From JBFMHP01 sp964557295 (lineage in GTDB: Bacteria; Pseudomonadota; Gammaproteobacteria; RBG-16-57-12): 64,000 nt of DNA. Numbering within the stretch: position 1 is the first letter of the stretch; every line of letters starts with the position of its first letter. Location: NCBI GenBank assembly GCA_964557295.1, contig CAZKZP010000007.1:1-64000 (forward strand). The letters are read 5' to 3'. The notes below the pieces were generated by a model. It did not search any database. It was not told the DNA's origin and worked only from the letters and a program-made list of their open reading frames with translations. Made by a program: the position numbers and the translations under genes. Shown one piece after another: positions 31,620 through 39,939 of the stretch.

Positions 31620-31885
31620 TTAGCAGATGAGGTCGAAGGGGTCGAGATCCTTGCCGACCTCTTCCAGCAGGGGCTTGAGCAGCAGCCCCTCTTCCGCCAG
31701 CTCGTCGATGATTGCCTCTTTGCGCTCTACCGTTTTCCAGCGCCGCAGGAATTGGTCAAGGCTGGTGTAGTAGCGCGGATGACTTCGCGGCGGATTTGAG
31801 TGGACTCATCCCATCCGGCCTGAATGATCGCCGGGGTGATGCACTTGGCGCAGATATCTGACTCGCTAAGGGATTTTTTATCCAT
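31620..31885 (-). pseudogene. hsdR: hsdR remnant with large internal deletion
   Basis: From ATG 31885 the frame encodes MDKKSLSESDICAKCITPAI then IQAGWDESTQIRREV, the start of type I restriction subunit R. After 35 codons the sequence jumps, in another frame, to a C-terminal HsdR segment: RYYTSLDQFLRRWKTVERKE, AIIDELAEEGLLLKPLLEEV, GKDLDPFDLIC, then TAA. Several hundred codons carrying the nuclease and helicase motors are missing. The junction with the hsdS piece follows at once, so hsdM and most of hsdS were deleted as well or lie elsewhere. Confidence 0.8.
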
Positions 31886-32240
31886 TGTTTTCAGTGGTTC
31901 CTACCAGTTTATCTGCCTGCCTTAACTGGAGCCGCATCATTACCAAAATGCTCCATGCGCGAGCATTGTAATGCCGCTTGTCGCGGAATAGATCCGAATC
32001 GCACATCCGCCGTGCTATGGCTGGCGGCAATGCACTGTAATGTACTGTAAAATACCATATTATCCAATGGATTAAGGTTGCGCGAAGTTTGATAGGGCAA
32101 AAACACGGCATCTGTGCCTGGCGGGCGCGGCTTTTTGGTTCAAGGATGAAGGGGCGCTATGGCGACAAAGTGGGGGGCCAACAGGAGTGGCAGATTTTAG
32201 GTCAGCTAAAAAAGGGGGTACTTTGAATCTCCCCCAGTTT
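31886..32240. other. Intergenic stretch without a recognisable gene
   Basis: This 355-bp stretch has no supported gene. It contains an AT-rich part with a short direct repeat (ACTGTAATGTACTGTAAAA near 32034-32052) and a GC-richer part ending in a poly-A/poly-G tract (AAAAAAGGGGG) just before the right direct repeat. It is probably the decayed right end of the island. Confidence 0.5.
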
Positions 32241-32294
32241 AACGAACAGGAATATGAAGAGTTGCGGCGCAAGATCCTGGCGGATCTGTGAGCG
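32241..32294 (+). repeat. Direct repeat, right copy (candidate attR)
   Basis: It matches 27000-27053 with two substitutions and encodes the same last codons (NEQEYEELRRKILADL, stop) as the SHOCT-type gene at 25965. It is separated from the rest of that gene by about 5.2 kb of island. The convergent J-domain gene ends 8 bp further on. Confidence 0.75.
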
Positions 32295-32301
32295 AGGCGG
32301 G

Positions 32302-33417
32302 CTAATCCAAAAACGGATCGAAGTTCGGATCAGGAATCCGGTAGCCCTTCAGCCACTGTTTGAGCTGTTGCACATCCTGGAAGCGCTGCAAGTCGTGTTT
32401 GATGTGGGTGATCATTTCCTGAGCCATGCGGATGTCATTCTTCAGTGTCAGCATGACGCGTTTCGGGGTCAGCACCTCGAAGGGGCTAATCCCCAATAGG
32501 CCACCGATCTCAGTTTCCTGCAGCCTGACCTCTTCGCTCAATTCGTCGAGCTGGGTTTGCAGGATTTTGTTGTAGTGCTTGAGACGATCTTCGGCGATGT
32601 TGTTGAGCTTGTCCTGATCGATCTGCTCAACGGCCAGTTGCAGCTCCAGTAGGTGCAGTAGATCCTTATTGCCGTAGGCGACGGTCACCTTTTGCATCAG
32701 TTCGGTCTTGCGCGCGCGCTCGGCGGGGTCCGGTTCGCGGTCAGGGTGCAAGGATGCCACCAGTTGCCGATAAACCGCCTGGATGGATTTGCTGACGTTG
32801 GCGGCTTCTTCTTGCTCACGCTGCTCTTTTTGCAGCTGTTTGGCGGTTTTTTTCCGTTTGGGTCGGGCGCGTTCGGCCTGCTCCTGCCGCTGGCGGATCT
32901 TTTCGGCCAGGCGTTCGGAGGTGCCGCGCGGGTCGCGGGGGTCGAAATTCAAATCGTCATCGTCCAGTTCGATGCCGAACGCCTCTTGCATCATCTCCTT
33001 CATGAAATCCGCGGCGAGTGCCTCCGCCTCCTGCGCCTGCGCGTCGAAATCGTCCGCGCTGTATCGGTTGTAGAGTGGCTTCAGATCGTCGCGTTGGTGT
33101 TGGTGGATGAGTTCATCGCAGGTTTCGCAGATCAGGTGGGCGAGTTTTTCCTGTTGCGCGCGCGTGAATTTGTGGCGGGTGGCCATTTGATCCAGCAAGA
33201 GCACCATCTCGGCCTGACGTTCGCTCAGGGTTTTCCGTAGGGGCTCCAGTTTGGTCAATGCGTCTTGCCGGCAGCGGGCGAGGCATGCGTGCCATTCGCC
33301 AAGAATCTTCTTCTGCGCGTCGATATTTTTGATCAGGCCATTGAACTTTTTCTGAGCGGGGGTCAGCTTTTTCTGCGCCGCTTCGGTCGTGATCTGGATG
33401 AGCTGGATGCCGGACAT
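32302..33417 (-). CDS. J-domain protein with long coiled-coil flanks
   Basis: The 371-residue cytoplasmic protein has a J domain that is internal, not N-terminal (about residues 213-255): SKSIQAVYRQLVASLHPDRE with the HPD motif, then KVTVAYGNKDLLHLL. Before it lie coiled-coil-rich helices and a charged Lys/Arg/Glu/Gln stretch (RPKRKKTAKQLQKEQREQEE). After it comes another helical region (KLNNIAEDRLKHYNKILQTQ). It should stimulate an Hsp70. The client is unknown. It lies outside the right direct repeat, so it is probably chromosomal and the original downstream neighbour of the glucan operon. Confidence 0.75.
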   Translation of the reverse strand: MSGIQLIQITTEAAQKKLTPAQKKFNGLIKNIDAQKKILGEWHACLARCRQDALTKLEPLRKTLSERQAEMVLLLDQMATRHKFTRAQQEKLAHLICETCDELIHQHQRDDLKPLYNRYSADDFDAQAQEAEALAADFMKEMMQEAFGIELDDDDLNFDPRDPRGTSERLAEKIRQRQEQAERARPKRKKTAKQLQKEQREQEEAANVSKSIQAVYRQLVASLHPDREPDPAERARKTELMQKVTVAYGNKDLLHLLELQLAVEQIDQDKLNNIAEDRLKHYNKILQTQLDELSEEVRLQETEIGGLLGISPFEVLTPKRVMLTLKNDIRMAQEMITHIKHDLQRFQDVQQLKQWLKGYRIPDPNFDPFLD

Positions 33418-33478
33418 GTTTTCCCTCGAAATGATGAGATCAAAGATGGGATTTTGCCTCGATGCAGTTCGTGCGTGT

Positions 33479-33686
33479 GCGGTAAGGGTGGCGCAGAGCG
33501 GGATGGTTCAGGCCTTCGGCCCTACCCCTGCGGGGCCGCAGTGCCCCCGCGTGCTAAATGGCGGCGCTGTTCAGTCGAACCATCCAAAAGATGGCGGAGA
33601 GAGGGATTATTCGGGCCTGCGGCCCTCACCCCTGCGGGGCCGCGGTGCTACCGCGTTCTAAATGGCTGCGCCATTTAGTCGAACCA
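33479..33686 (-). repeat. Two tandem ~104-bp repeats derived from the tRNA-Ser 3' end
   Basis: On the minus strand, each unit starts GGTTCGACT, has a hairpin (e.g. AAATGGCGCAGCCATTT), a GCGGCCCCGCAGGGGT block, and ends in a decayed copy of the tRNA 3' end. The first ends CCCTCTCTCCGCCA, exactly as in the tRNA except for a 2-bp shortening; the second ends TCCCGCTCTGCGCCA. The period is 104 bp (GTCGAACCA on the plus strand at 33574 and 33678). This recalls the tandem repeats behind E. coli tyrT. Apart from them, 33418-33763 holds no gene. Confidence 0.7.
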
Positions 33687-33722
33687 ATTGATTGATATCG
33701 ACGGTTCGCATCCACTGTTCTT

Positions 33723-33766
33723 CCATCTTTGGTATGCGGCCTGTTTAGGCCCCATACCAAAGATGG
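33723..33766 (-). terminator. Strong hairpin at the tRNA-Ser 3' end
   Basis: Perfect 14-bp arms (CCATCTTTGGTATG and CATACCAAAGATGG) with a further GGCCT/AGGCC stem in the loop. On the tRNA strand the first arm begins with the CCA of the tRNA itself. No T-run follows, so it may serve tRNA processing or rho-dependent termination, not classical termination. Confidence 0.45.
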
Positions 33767-33851
33767 CGGAGAGAGAGGGATTCGAACCCTCGATACGTTG
33801 CCGTATACACACTTTCCAGGCGTGCTCCTTCGACCGCTCGGACATCTCTCC
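33764..33851 (-). tRNA. tRNA-Ser (anticodon GGA)
   Basis: The minus strand folds as a class II tRNA of 88 nt: acceptor arms GGAGAGA and TCTCTCC, discriminator G and encoded CCA. The D arm contains GTCCGAGCGGTCGAAGG, the anticodon loop CCTGGAAAG reads GGA (serine UCC/UCU), a long variable arm follows (GTATACGGCAACGTATC), and the T loop is GGTTCGAATCC. All serine tRNA hallmarks are visible. Confidence 0.95.
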
Positions 33852-34061
33852 ACTGTGCTGTGTTTCCGCAGCGGGCAAAGGTTAAACCAGAATCCCTTTC
33901 AACGCAAACCCTGTGAACAGAATCGCGGGTCGGGCGATTTTGCGTGTGTGGCGCGCGCGAGTCTTGGACGTTAAAGATCATCCCTGTCGCGTCGATACTC
34001 ATGTATCGGAGGAGCACGGTTGTCTAACCCGCACATTAAAACACTTACAAAATAACGCCTT

Positions 34062-34919
34062 ATGTCATTTCTTCTTGGTTATCTAGTTATCATCGGTACG
34101 GTCTTCGGCGGCTATTTGATGGCCCACGGGATCTTGGGTGCGTTGTGGCAGCCGGCGGAGCTGGTCATCATCGGCGGGGGTGCGCTGGGTGCGTTCATCG
34201 CCTCCAATCCGCCCAAGGTGCTCAAGGCGGTGCTGAAGAGCTTGCCGCTGTTGTTCAAGGGCTCGAAATATAACAAGGCGCTGTATCTGGATCTGCTGGG
34301 CTTGATGTATGACCTCTTCAGCAAGTCGCGCAAGGAAGGGCTGATGTCGCTGGAGGCGGACATCGAGGAGCCGGAAAACAGCGAGATCTTCAATAAGTAT
34401 CCCAAGATTCTAGCCGATCATCACACCATCGAGTTTATCTGTGACTATATCCGCCTGATGGTGGGCGGGACGATGAATCCCTTTGAATTGGAAAACCTGA
34501 TGGATGTCGAGCTCGAAACCCACCATCAGGAGGGTCATCTGCCGAGCTCCTCGGTGCAGACGCTGGCCGATAGCCTGCCGGCCTTCGGGATCGTGGCGGC
34601 GGTGATGGGGGTGGTCATCACCATGGGCTCCTTGGGTGGTCCGGTGGAGGAGATCGGCGCCCACGTCGCCGCTGCCCTGGTCGGGACCTTCCTCGGGATT
34701 CTGCTGGGTTATGGCTTCGTCGGGCCGATCGGCGCACTGCTGGGCAGTATCTCCAGCGAAGAAGGCAAGTTCTACGAGTGCATCAAGGTCTGCATGCTGG
34801 CGACCTTGAACGGCTACAACCCGCAGGTGGCGGTGGAGTTCGGGCGCAAGAGTATCTACCCCAGCGTGCGGCCGGGCTTCATGGAGCTGGAAAACCACGT
34901 AAAGGGCAGAAAAGAGTAG
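34062..34919 (+). CDS. motA: Flagellar motor stator protein MotA
   Basis: The 285-residue inner-membrane protein has four TM segments: FLLGYLVIIGTVFGGYLM, ELVIIGGGALGAFIAS, and the pair ADSLPAFGIVAAVMGVVITM and AALVGTFLGILLGYGFVGPI, with the MotA Pro pair (SLPAFGIVAAVMGV, YGFVGPIGALL). The large cytoplasmic loop carries the charged residues that contact FliG (SRKEGLMSLEADIEEPENSE). It forms the proton-conducting stator with MotB, encoded 14 bp downstream. Confidence 0.94.
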   Translation: MSFLLGYLVIIGTVFGGYLMAHGILGALWQPAELVIIGGGALGAFIASNPPKVLKAVLKSLPLLFKGSKYNKALYLDLLGLMYDLFSKSRKEGLMSLEADIEEPENSEIFNKYPKILADHHTIEFICDYIRLMVGGTMNPFELENLMDVELETHHQEGHLPSSSVQTLADSLPAFGIVAAVMGVVITMGSLGGPVEEIGAHVAAALVGTFLGILLGYGFVGPIGALLGSISSEEGKFYECIKVCMLATLNGYNPQVAVEFGRKSIYPSVRPGFMELENHVKGRKE

Positions 34920-34933
34920 TCGGCTGAGGCGCC

Positions 34934-36034
34934 ATGCTGGAAAAAAATCAACCGATAGTCGTCAAGAAGATCAAGAAGGGTGGGCATGCCCATCATGGCG
35001 GCGCCTGGAAGATCGCGTACGCGGATTTCGTCACCGCGATGATGGCGTTCTTCCTGCTGATGTGGTTGCTGGCGATGACCACGCCCGAGCAGAAACGGGC
35101 GATTTCCGAGTACTTCCAGAATCCGACCTCCACCGTGGGCGGCCAGCAGGGCGCGAGCAGCAGCCTGATCTCGGTCGGCAGCACCATTGCATTTGAAACG
35201 GCCAGCCTGGGCCAGAATCCGAACCCCACCTATCAGGGGCCGCGCAGCGAATACACCGTGCCCAACGACAATGACGCGAAGAAGCGGGTGGAGGAGCTGG
35301 AGCAGAAGAGTCTGGAGAATCTCAAGGAGCAGATCGAGCAGGCCATCGATCAGAATCAGCGCCTCATGCCGTTCAAGGATCAATTGAAACTCGATATGAC
35401 CAAGGATGGCCTGGTGATCCAGGTGATGGACAAGAACAATCGCCCGATGTTCGCGCTCGGCAGCGCCGAGGTGCAGCCTTACATGATCGGGATCCTGCAC
35501 GAGCTGGCGAAGTTCATCAATGACGTGCCGAACAACATCAGCCTCGCCGGGCATACCGATGCCTTGAATTACAACTCCAGCGCGGGGTACACCAACTGGG
35601 AACTCTCCAGCGACCGGGCCAACGCCTCGCGGCGCGAGTTGATCGCCGGCGGGATGAATCCGGAGAAGATCAGCCGCGTGCAGGGGCTGGCGTCCACCTC
35701 CTTGCACGATACGCAGGACCCCAATAACCCGATCAACCGGCGCATCAGTATCACGGTGCTCAAGCAGAGCGCGCTCGATGACATCCGCGCGGAGGGCGCG
35801 GTCGCCCCGGCGCTGACGCCGTCGGACGCGCCCGCCGCGCCGGCGGAGACGGCGACCCCGGTGCAGCCGCCTACCGCGACCGCGCAGGCTACCGTCACGC
35901 CCGCCCCGGCGGCGCTGGAGCCCGCGCCTGTCCCGACCGGTGACACGGTGCCGAGCCTGATCAATCTGCCGGCGCTGCCGGAGGCCATGCCCAACAAGGC
36001 CGACGAAGTTCCCACTGTGCGCAGCCGGCATTGA
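34934..36034 (+). CDS. motB: Flagellar motor stator protein MotB
   Basis: The 366-residue protein has a short cytosolic N terminus (GGHAHHGGAWKIAYADFVTA), one TM helix with the proton-binding Asp region (YADFVTAMMAFFLLMWLLAM), a plug/linker, and an OmpA/MotB peptidoglycan-binding domain (ISLAGHTDALNYNSSAGYTN, WELSSDRANASRRELIAGG, NRRISI). The C-terminal 85 residues are a Pro/Ala/Thr-rich tail (ATPVQPPTATAQATVTPAPA) longer than in E. coli MotB. It anchors the stator to the cell wall. It forms an operon with motA. Confidence 0.93.
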   Translation: MLEKNQPIVVKKIKKGGHAHHGGAWKIAYADFVTAMMAFFLLMWLLAMTTPEQKRAISEYFQNPTSTVGGQQGASSSLISVGSTIAFETASLGQNPNPTYQGPRSEYTVPNDNDAKKRVEELEQKSLENLKEQIEQAIDQNQRLMPFKDQLKLDMTKDGLVIQVMDKNNRPMFALGSAEVQPYMIGILHELAKFINDVPNNISLAGHTDALNYNSSAGYTNWELSSDRANASRRELIAGGMNPEKISRVQGLASTSLHDTQDPNNPINRRISITVLKQSALDDIRAEGAVAPALTPSDAPAAPAETATPVQPPTATAQATVTPAPAALEPAPVPTGDTVPSLINLPALPEAMPNKADEVPTVRSRH

Positions 36035-36095
36035 TCGCCGAATTATTTTTTCTCGGTAGTTTCCGCCATACGCATTCCCCGTTACAATGCGCAGC

Positions 36096-37202
36096 ATGTC
36101 AGGCAATTCATTCGGAAAACTCTTCACCGTCACCACCTTCGGGGAAAGCCATGGGCCGGCTCTGGGGGCGATCGTCGACGGTTGTCCGCCCGGCCTCGAA
36201 CTCTCGGAAGAGGATTTGCAGCACGATCTCGACCGCAGAAAGCCCGGTACCTCGCGCCACACCACGCAGCGGCGCGAAGAAGACAGGGTGCGGATTCTCT
36301 CCGGGGTGTTCGAGGGCAAGACGACCGGCACGCCGATCGGCCTGCTGATCGAGAACACCGATCAGCGTTCCAAGGATTATTCCGAGATCAAGGACNNNNN
36401 NNNNNGCCCCGGTCACGCCGATTACACCTATCTGCAAAAATACGGCATCCGCGACTATCGCGGCGGCGGCCGTTCCTCAGCGCGCGAGACCGCCATGCGC
36501 GTGGCCGCCGGGGCGATCGCGAAGAAATATCTCAAGCAGCGTTTCGGCGTCGAGATCCGCGGCTATCTGGCCCAGTTGGGGCCGATCAAGCCCGTAACCT
36601 TCGACTGGGCGGAGGTGGAGCGCAATCCATTCTTCTGTCCGGATGCCGGCAAGGTCCCCGAATTGGAATCCTATATGGATGCCTTGCGCAAGGAGGGCAA
36701 TTCCATCGGCGCTCGGATCACCGTGGTGGCCAGTCCGGTGCCGGTCGGCTGGGGCGAGCCGATCTTCGACCGGCTCNNNNNNNNNNTCGCCCATGCCTTG
36801 ATGAGCATCAACGCCGTCAAGGGCGTGGAGATCGGCGATGGTTTCGCGGTGGTGGAACAGAAGGGCACCGAGCATCGCGACGAGATGTCGCCGCGCGGCT
36901 ATTTGAGCAACCACGCCGGCGGGATTCTGGGCGGCATCTCCAGCGGGCAGGACATCATCGCCAGCATCGCGCTCAAGCCGACCTCCAGCATCCGCATTCC
37001 GGGGCAAAGCATCTCGGTGACGGGCGAGCCGGTGGAAGTGGTCACGACCGGGCGCCACGATCCCTGTGTCGGCATCCGCGCCACGCCGATCGCCGAGGCG
37101 ATGATGGCGCTGGTGTTGATGGATCACGCGCTGCGACAGCGCGCGCAGAATGCCGATGTGAGCTGCGCGACCCCCGTTATCCCAGGCAAGGTCGTGGAAT
37201 AA
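36096..37202 (+). CDS. aroC: Chorismate synthase (two assembly gaps inside)
   Basis: It converts EPSP to chorismate using reduced FMN. I chose ATG 36096 (MSGNSFGKLFTVTTFGESHG), the family's conserved start; an ATG three codons earlier is possible. Also conserved are RRKPGTSRHTTQRREEDRV, RGGGRSSARETAMRVAAGAI, GVEIGDGF, SNHAGGILGGISSGQDI and the C-terminal GRHDPCVGIRATPIAEAMMA. Ten-N gaps at 36396-36405 and 36777-36786 replace the KDxFRPGH and FDRLDADIAHAL junctions. The second is consistent with 10 missing bases; the first fits about 7 better. The gene itself is very probably intact. Confidence 0.95.
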   Translation: MSGNSFGKLFTVTTFGESHGPALGAIVDGCPPGLELSEEDLQHDLDRRKPGTSRHTTQRREEDRVRILSGVFEGKTTGTPIGLLIENTDQRSKDYSEIKDXXXXPGHADYTYLQKYGIRDYRGGGRSSARETAMRVAAGAIAKKYLKQRFGVEIRGYLAQLGPIKPVTFDWAEVERNPFFCPDAGKVPELESYMDALRKEGNSIGARITVVASPVPVGWGEPIFDRLXXXXAHALMSINAVKGVEIGDGFAVVEQKGTEHRDEMSPRGYLSNHAGGILGGISSGQDIIASIALKPTSSIRIPGQSISVTGEPVEVVTTGRHDPCVGIRATPIAEAMMALVLMDHALRQRAQNADVSCATPVIPGKVVE

Positions 37203-37213
37203 ATCAAGCCGCC

Positions 37214-38347
37214 ATGCCTTATTGGCGCCTCTCCACATTCTATCTGTTCTACTTTGTGTCCATCGGCGCCTTCGTGCCGTACTGGACTCTCTACCTGAAA
37301 TCACTCGGATACAGCGCGGCGGAGATCGGCGAGCTCATGGCGGTGATCATGATCACCAAGGTGATCTCGCCCAACGTCTGGGGGTGGCTCGCCGATCACA
37401 CCGGCCGGCGCATGCTGATCGTGCAGATTGGCTGCGTGTGCGCCGCGCTGGGGTTCACCGGCGTCTTCTTCGCCGAGAATTATTGGCAGCTTATGGCGGT
37501 GATGCTGTTCTACAGCTTTTTCTGGAATGCCACCTTGCCGCAGTTCGAGGCAATCACCTTGAATCATCTCGGCGAGGATTCTCATCGCTACAGCATGATC
37601 CGGCTGTGGGGTTCCATCGGCTTTATCATCGCCGTCGCGCTGCTGGGGCCGTTTCTGGCGTTCAAGGGCGCGGTGATCGTGCCGCAGGTGCTGCTGGTCG
37701 TATTGGCCGTCATCGCGGTGCTGAGTCTGTGGATGCCAGCGGAGCGGGCCGGCGCGCCGCTGGCGGCGGACTCCGAGCCGCTGCTCCAGGTATTGATGAA
37801 GCCCCAGGTCGCGGCGGTGCTGCTGGCCTGTTTCCTCAATCAGGCGAGCCACGGGCCGTATTACACCTTCTACACCATTTATCTCGAGCAGCATGGATAT
37901 TCGAGCGGCGTCATCGGCCTGCTCTGGGCGCTCGGGGTGATCGCCGAGGTCGGGGTGTTCCTGGTGATGCACCGCCTGGTGTTGCGCCTCGGACTGCGGC
38001 GGCTGTTCATGCTGAGCATGGCGTTGACCTCGGCGCGCTGGCTGATGATCGGTTTCGGCGTGGATGATCCGGCGATCTTGTTCTCGGCGCAGCTGCTGCA
38101 CGCCGCCAGTTTCGGCATCTATCATGCGGTGGCGATCCAGTTGATCCACCGCTTCTTCAAGGGCAAGCATCAGGGCCAGGGCCAGGCGATGTACAGCAGC
38201 GTGAGCTTCGGCCTGGGCGGGGCCGTGGGCGCTTTGTACGCCGGTTATCTCTGGGAGTGGGCCGGCGCGACGCAGACCTTCCTGGTCGCCGCTGTGCTGA
38301 GTGCCGCGGCGTATCTGGTGGTGTGGCGTGGGGTCAGGCATGCGTGA
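37214..38347 (+). CDS. MFS transporter, HcaT/nucleoside-symporter-like
   Basis: The 377-residue protein has about 12 TM helices. It begins FYLFYFVSIGAFVPYWTLYL and has the MFS loop GWLADHTGRRM after TM2, then QFEAITLNHLGEDSHRYSMI, RLWGSIGFIIAVALLGP. This pattern belongs to the MFS_1-like group that includes HcaT (phenylpropionate) and NupG-type symporters. It starts 11 bp after aroC, so it may be co-transcribed. The substrate cannot be read from the sequence. A longer frame open upstream lies within aroC. Confidence 0.82.
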   Translation: MPYWRLSTFYLFYFVSIGAFVPYWTLYLKSLGYSAAEIGELMAVIMITKVISPNVWGWLADHTGRRMLIVQIGCVCAALGFTGVFFAENYWQLMAVMLFYSFFWNATLPQFEAITLNHLGEDSHRYSMIRLWGSIGFIIAVALLGPFLAFKGAVIVPQVLLVVLAVIAVLSLWMPAERAGAPLAADSEPLLQVLMKPQVAAVLLACFLNQASHGPYYTFYTIYLEQHGYSSGVIGLLWALGVIAEVGVFLVMHRLVLRLGLRRLFMLSMALTSARWLMIGFGVDDPAILFSAQLLHAASFGIYHAVAIQLIHRFFKGKHQGQGQAMYSSVSFGLGGAVGALYAGYLWEWAGATQTFLVAAVLSAAAYLVVWRGVRHA

Positions 38348-38542
38348 GACCATCCTTAAGCGATGTCTAAGCGAGGCCGTTAATCTGATGTGAGCGTGTT
38401 GGGTGCGATTGGTCCGGGATTTGAATTACACGTAGATTTTTGAGATTGTTAGTGCCTGGGGGATGCCGGTCCGCGGGGAAGTGATCCGTCGGATCGGGTG
38501 TGGTTCAACCGTTTTCGAATCTGAAACATAGAGGGGCTGTTC

Positions 38543-39901
38543 ATGCGGTATGTCGTCCTGCTTCTGATGTTGGCGATGGCCAATGCCGCGTTGGCCGACA
38601 AGGCGGGCATCACGGGGTATAGCGGCAAGGAGGCGGGCAAGGGGTGCGGTGGGTGTCATAAGAGCGAAGGCAAGCCGACCGTGAAGCTGGTGGGGCCGAA
38701 GACGGTCAAACCCAGCGCGACGGCCGAATATTCCGTCACCATCACCGATCCCAGTTTAAATGCCGGCGGGTTCAACGCGGCGGTCACCGACGGGCAGTTC
38801 GACGTCACTAACAAGGACATCAAGCTGGTCAACAACGAATTGACGCACGCCAAGGCGAAATGGCCCGACGCCAAGGGGGATGTGGTCTTCAAATTCAACT
38901 GGATCGCGCCCAAGAAGGAAGGCGCCTACAAGATCTTTTTGGCCGCGGCGGCCGTGGACGATGACGAGACGAGCAATGGCGATGGGGTGGCGGCGACTGT
39001 GTTCGAGGTCGAGGTTACCCAGAAGGCCGGAAACAAGGTCAATGATGTGAATTCTCCTCCGGTGCCGCAGATCTCCGGTCCCAGTAGCGGCATGCCGGGC
39101 AACAGCCTCTATTTCAACGGCATCCGCTCCACGGATGACGGCAAGATCGTGTCGTTCGAATGGGACTTCGGCGATGGCGAACAGGGCAAGGGCCAGTCCG
39201 TGACGCATGTGTACAAGAATCCGGGGACATATGCCGTGTCGATGACGGTCAAGGACGACAAGGGCGAGAAGGCGGTGGCCAGCCACAGCCTGAATGTCAT
39301 CAAGACCCGTGAAGGCCGTCCACCTCCGATTGCGCTGGCCGGCGGCCCCTATGCGGCCATGGTGGGCGAGCCGGTGGATATGGATGCCAGCCAGTCACGG
39401 GCGGGTCAGGGTTATTTGACCAAGTACCATTGGGATTTCGGCGATGGTTCGACCGGCGAGGGGCCGAAGGTCGCGCACGCGTATTATGAACCCGGACTGT
39501 ATCAGGTGATCTTGACGGTGGAAGACAGCGAAGGTCAGCCGGTCGCCACCAACGCCTACGTGAAGATCGAACGCGGCAGCTCGGCGCGGATCGTGCAAAT
39601 GAACTTTCCCAACGAGGTCACGATGGCAGACCACCAGGAGATGCGCCTGCCGATGGCCATCGAGATCGATGGCGTCTCACTGCCGAAGGACCAACCGCTC
39701 TGCGGCACACTCGCCATCGAGCGGGGCGGCGTGCCGTTCGAGACCAAGCCGGTGTGCCTGAAGCATGGCGAAACCGCGGTGGTGACCACCGAGTTTGTGG
39801 TCAGCAAGAATGATCCGCCGAAGACCGAGTGGCGCGCGGTGCTGACGCTCGATAACGGATTCAAGACGGACATCTCCCGCAAGATGAAGGTCCACAAATA
39901 G
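38543..39901 (+). CDS. Secreted single-haem protein with two PKD domains
   Basis: The 452-residue protein has GAGG upstream of ATG 38543, and a signal peptide ending NAALA. A single c-type haem motif, CGGCH, lies at about residues 35-39. Residues about 45-160 form a beta-sandwich (VKLVGPKTVKPSATAEYSVT, LNAGGFNAAVTDGQFDV) of the reelin/choice-of-anchor type that often follows such a CxxCH. Then come two PKD domains (FEWDFGDGEQGKG...HVYKNPGTYAVSMTV and YHWDFGDGSTGEG...HAYYEPGLYQVILTV) and a C-terminal Ig-like region. It is probably periplasmic or surface-bound, with a possible electron-transfer or adhesion role. 38348-38542 contains nothing else I recognise. Confidence 0.72.
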   Translation: MRYVVLLLMLAMANAALADKAGITGYSGKEAGKGCGGCHKSEGKPTVKLVGPKTVKPSATAEYSVTITDPSLNAGGFNAAVTDGQFDVTNKDIKLVNNELTHAKAKWPDAKGDVVFKFNWIAPKKEGAYKIFLAAAAVDDDETSNGDGVAATVFEVEVTQKAGNKVNDVNSPPVPQISGPSSGMPGNSLYFNGIRSTDDGKIVSFEWDFGDGEQGKGQSVTHVYKNPGTYAVSMTVKDDKGEKAVASHSLNVIKTREGRPPPIALAGGPYAAMVGEPVDMDASQSRAGQGYLTKYHWDFGDGSTGEGPKVAHAYYEPGLYQVILTVEDSEGQPVATNAYVKIERGSSARIVQMNFPNEVTMADHQEMRLPMAIEIDGVSLPKDQPLCGTLAIERGGVPFETKPVCLKHGETAVVTTEFVVSKNDPPKTEWRAVLTLDNGFKTDISRKMKVHK

Positions 39902-39939
39902 CGCACGGCGCGGCTGTCCTCGGCGCGCGGGAAGGCGGT

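Noticed and set aside
32072..32272. A 66-codon minus-strand frame before the right direct repeat.
   Set aside because: It starts inside the direct repeat antisense to coding sequence, and its translation has no family features.
33723..33766. The tRNA-Ser hairpin as an ordinary rho-independent terminator.
   Set aside because: The stem is strong but no T-run follows on the tRNA strand, so I list it with low confidence only.
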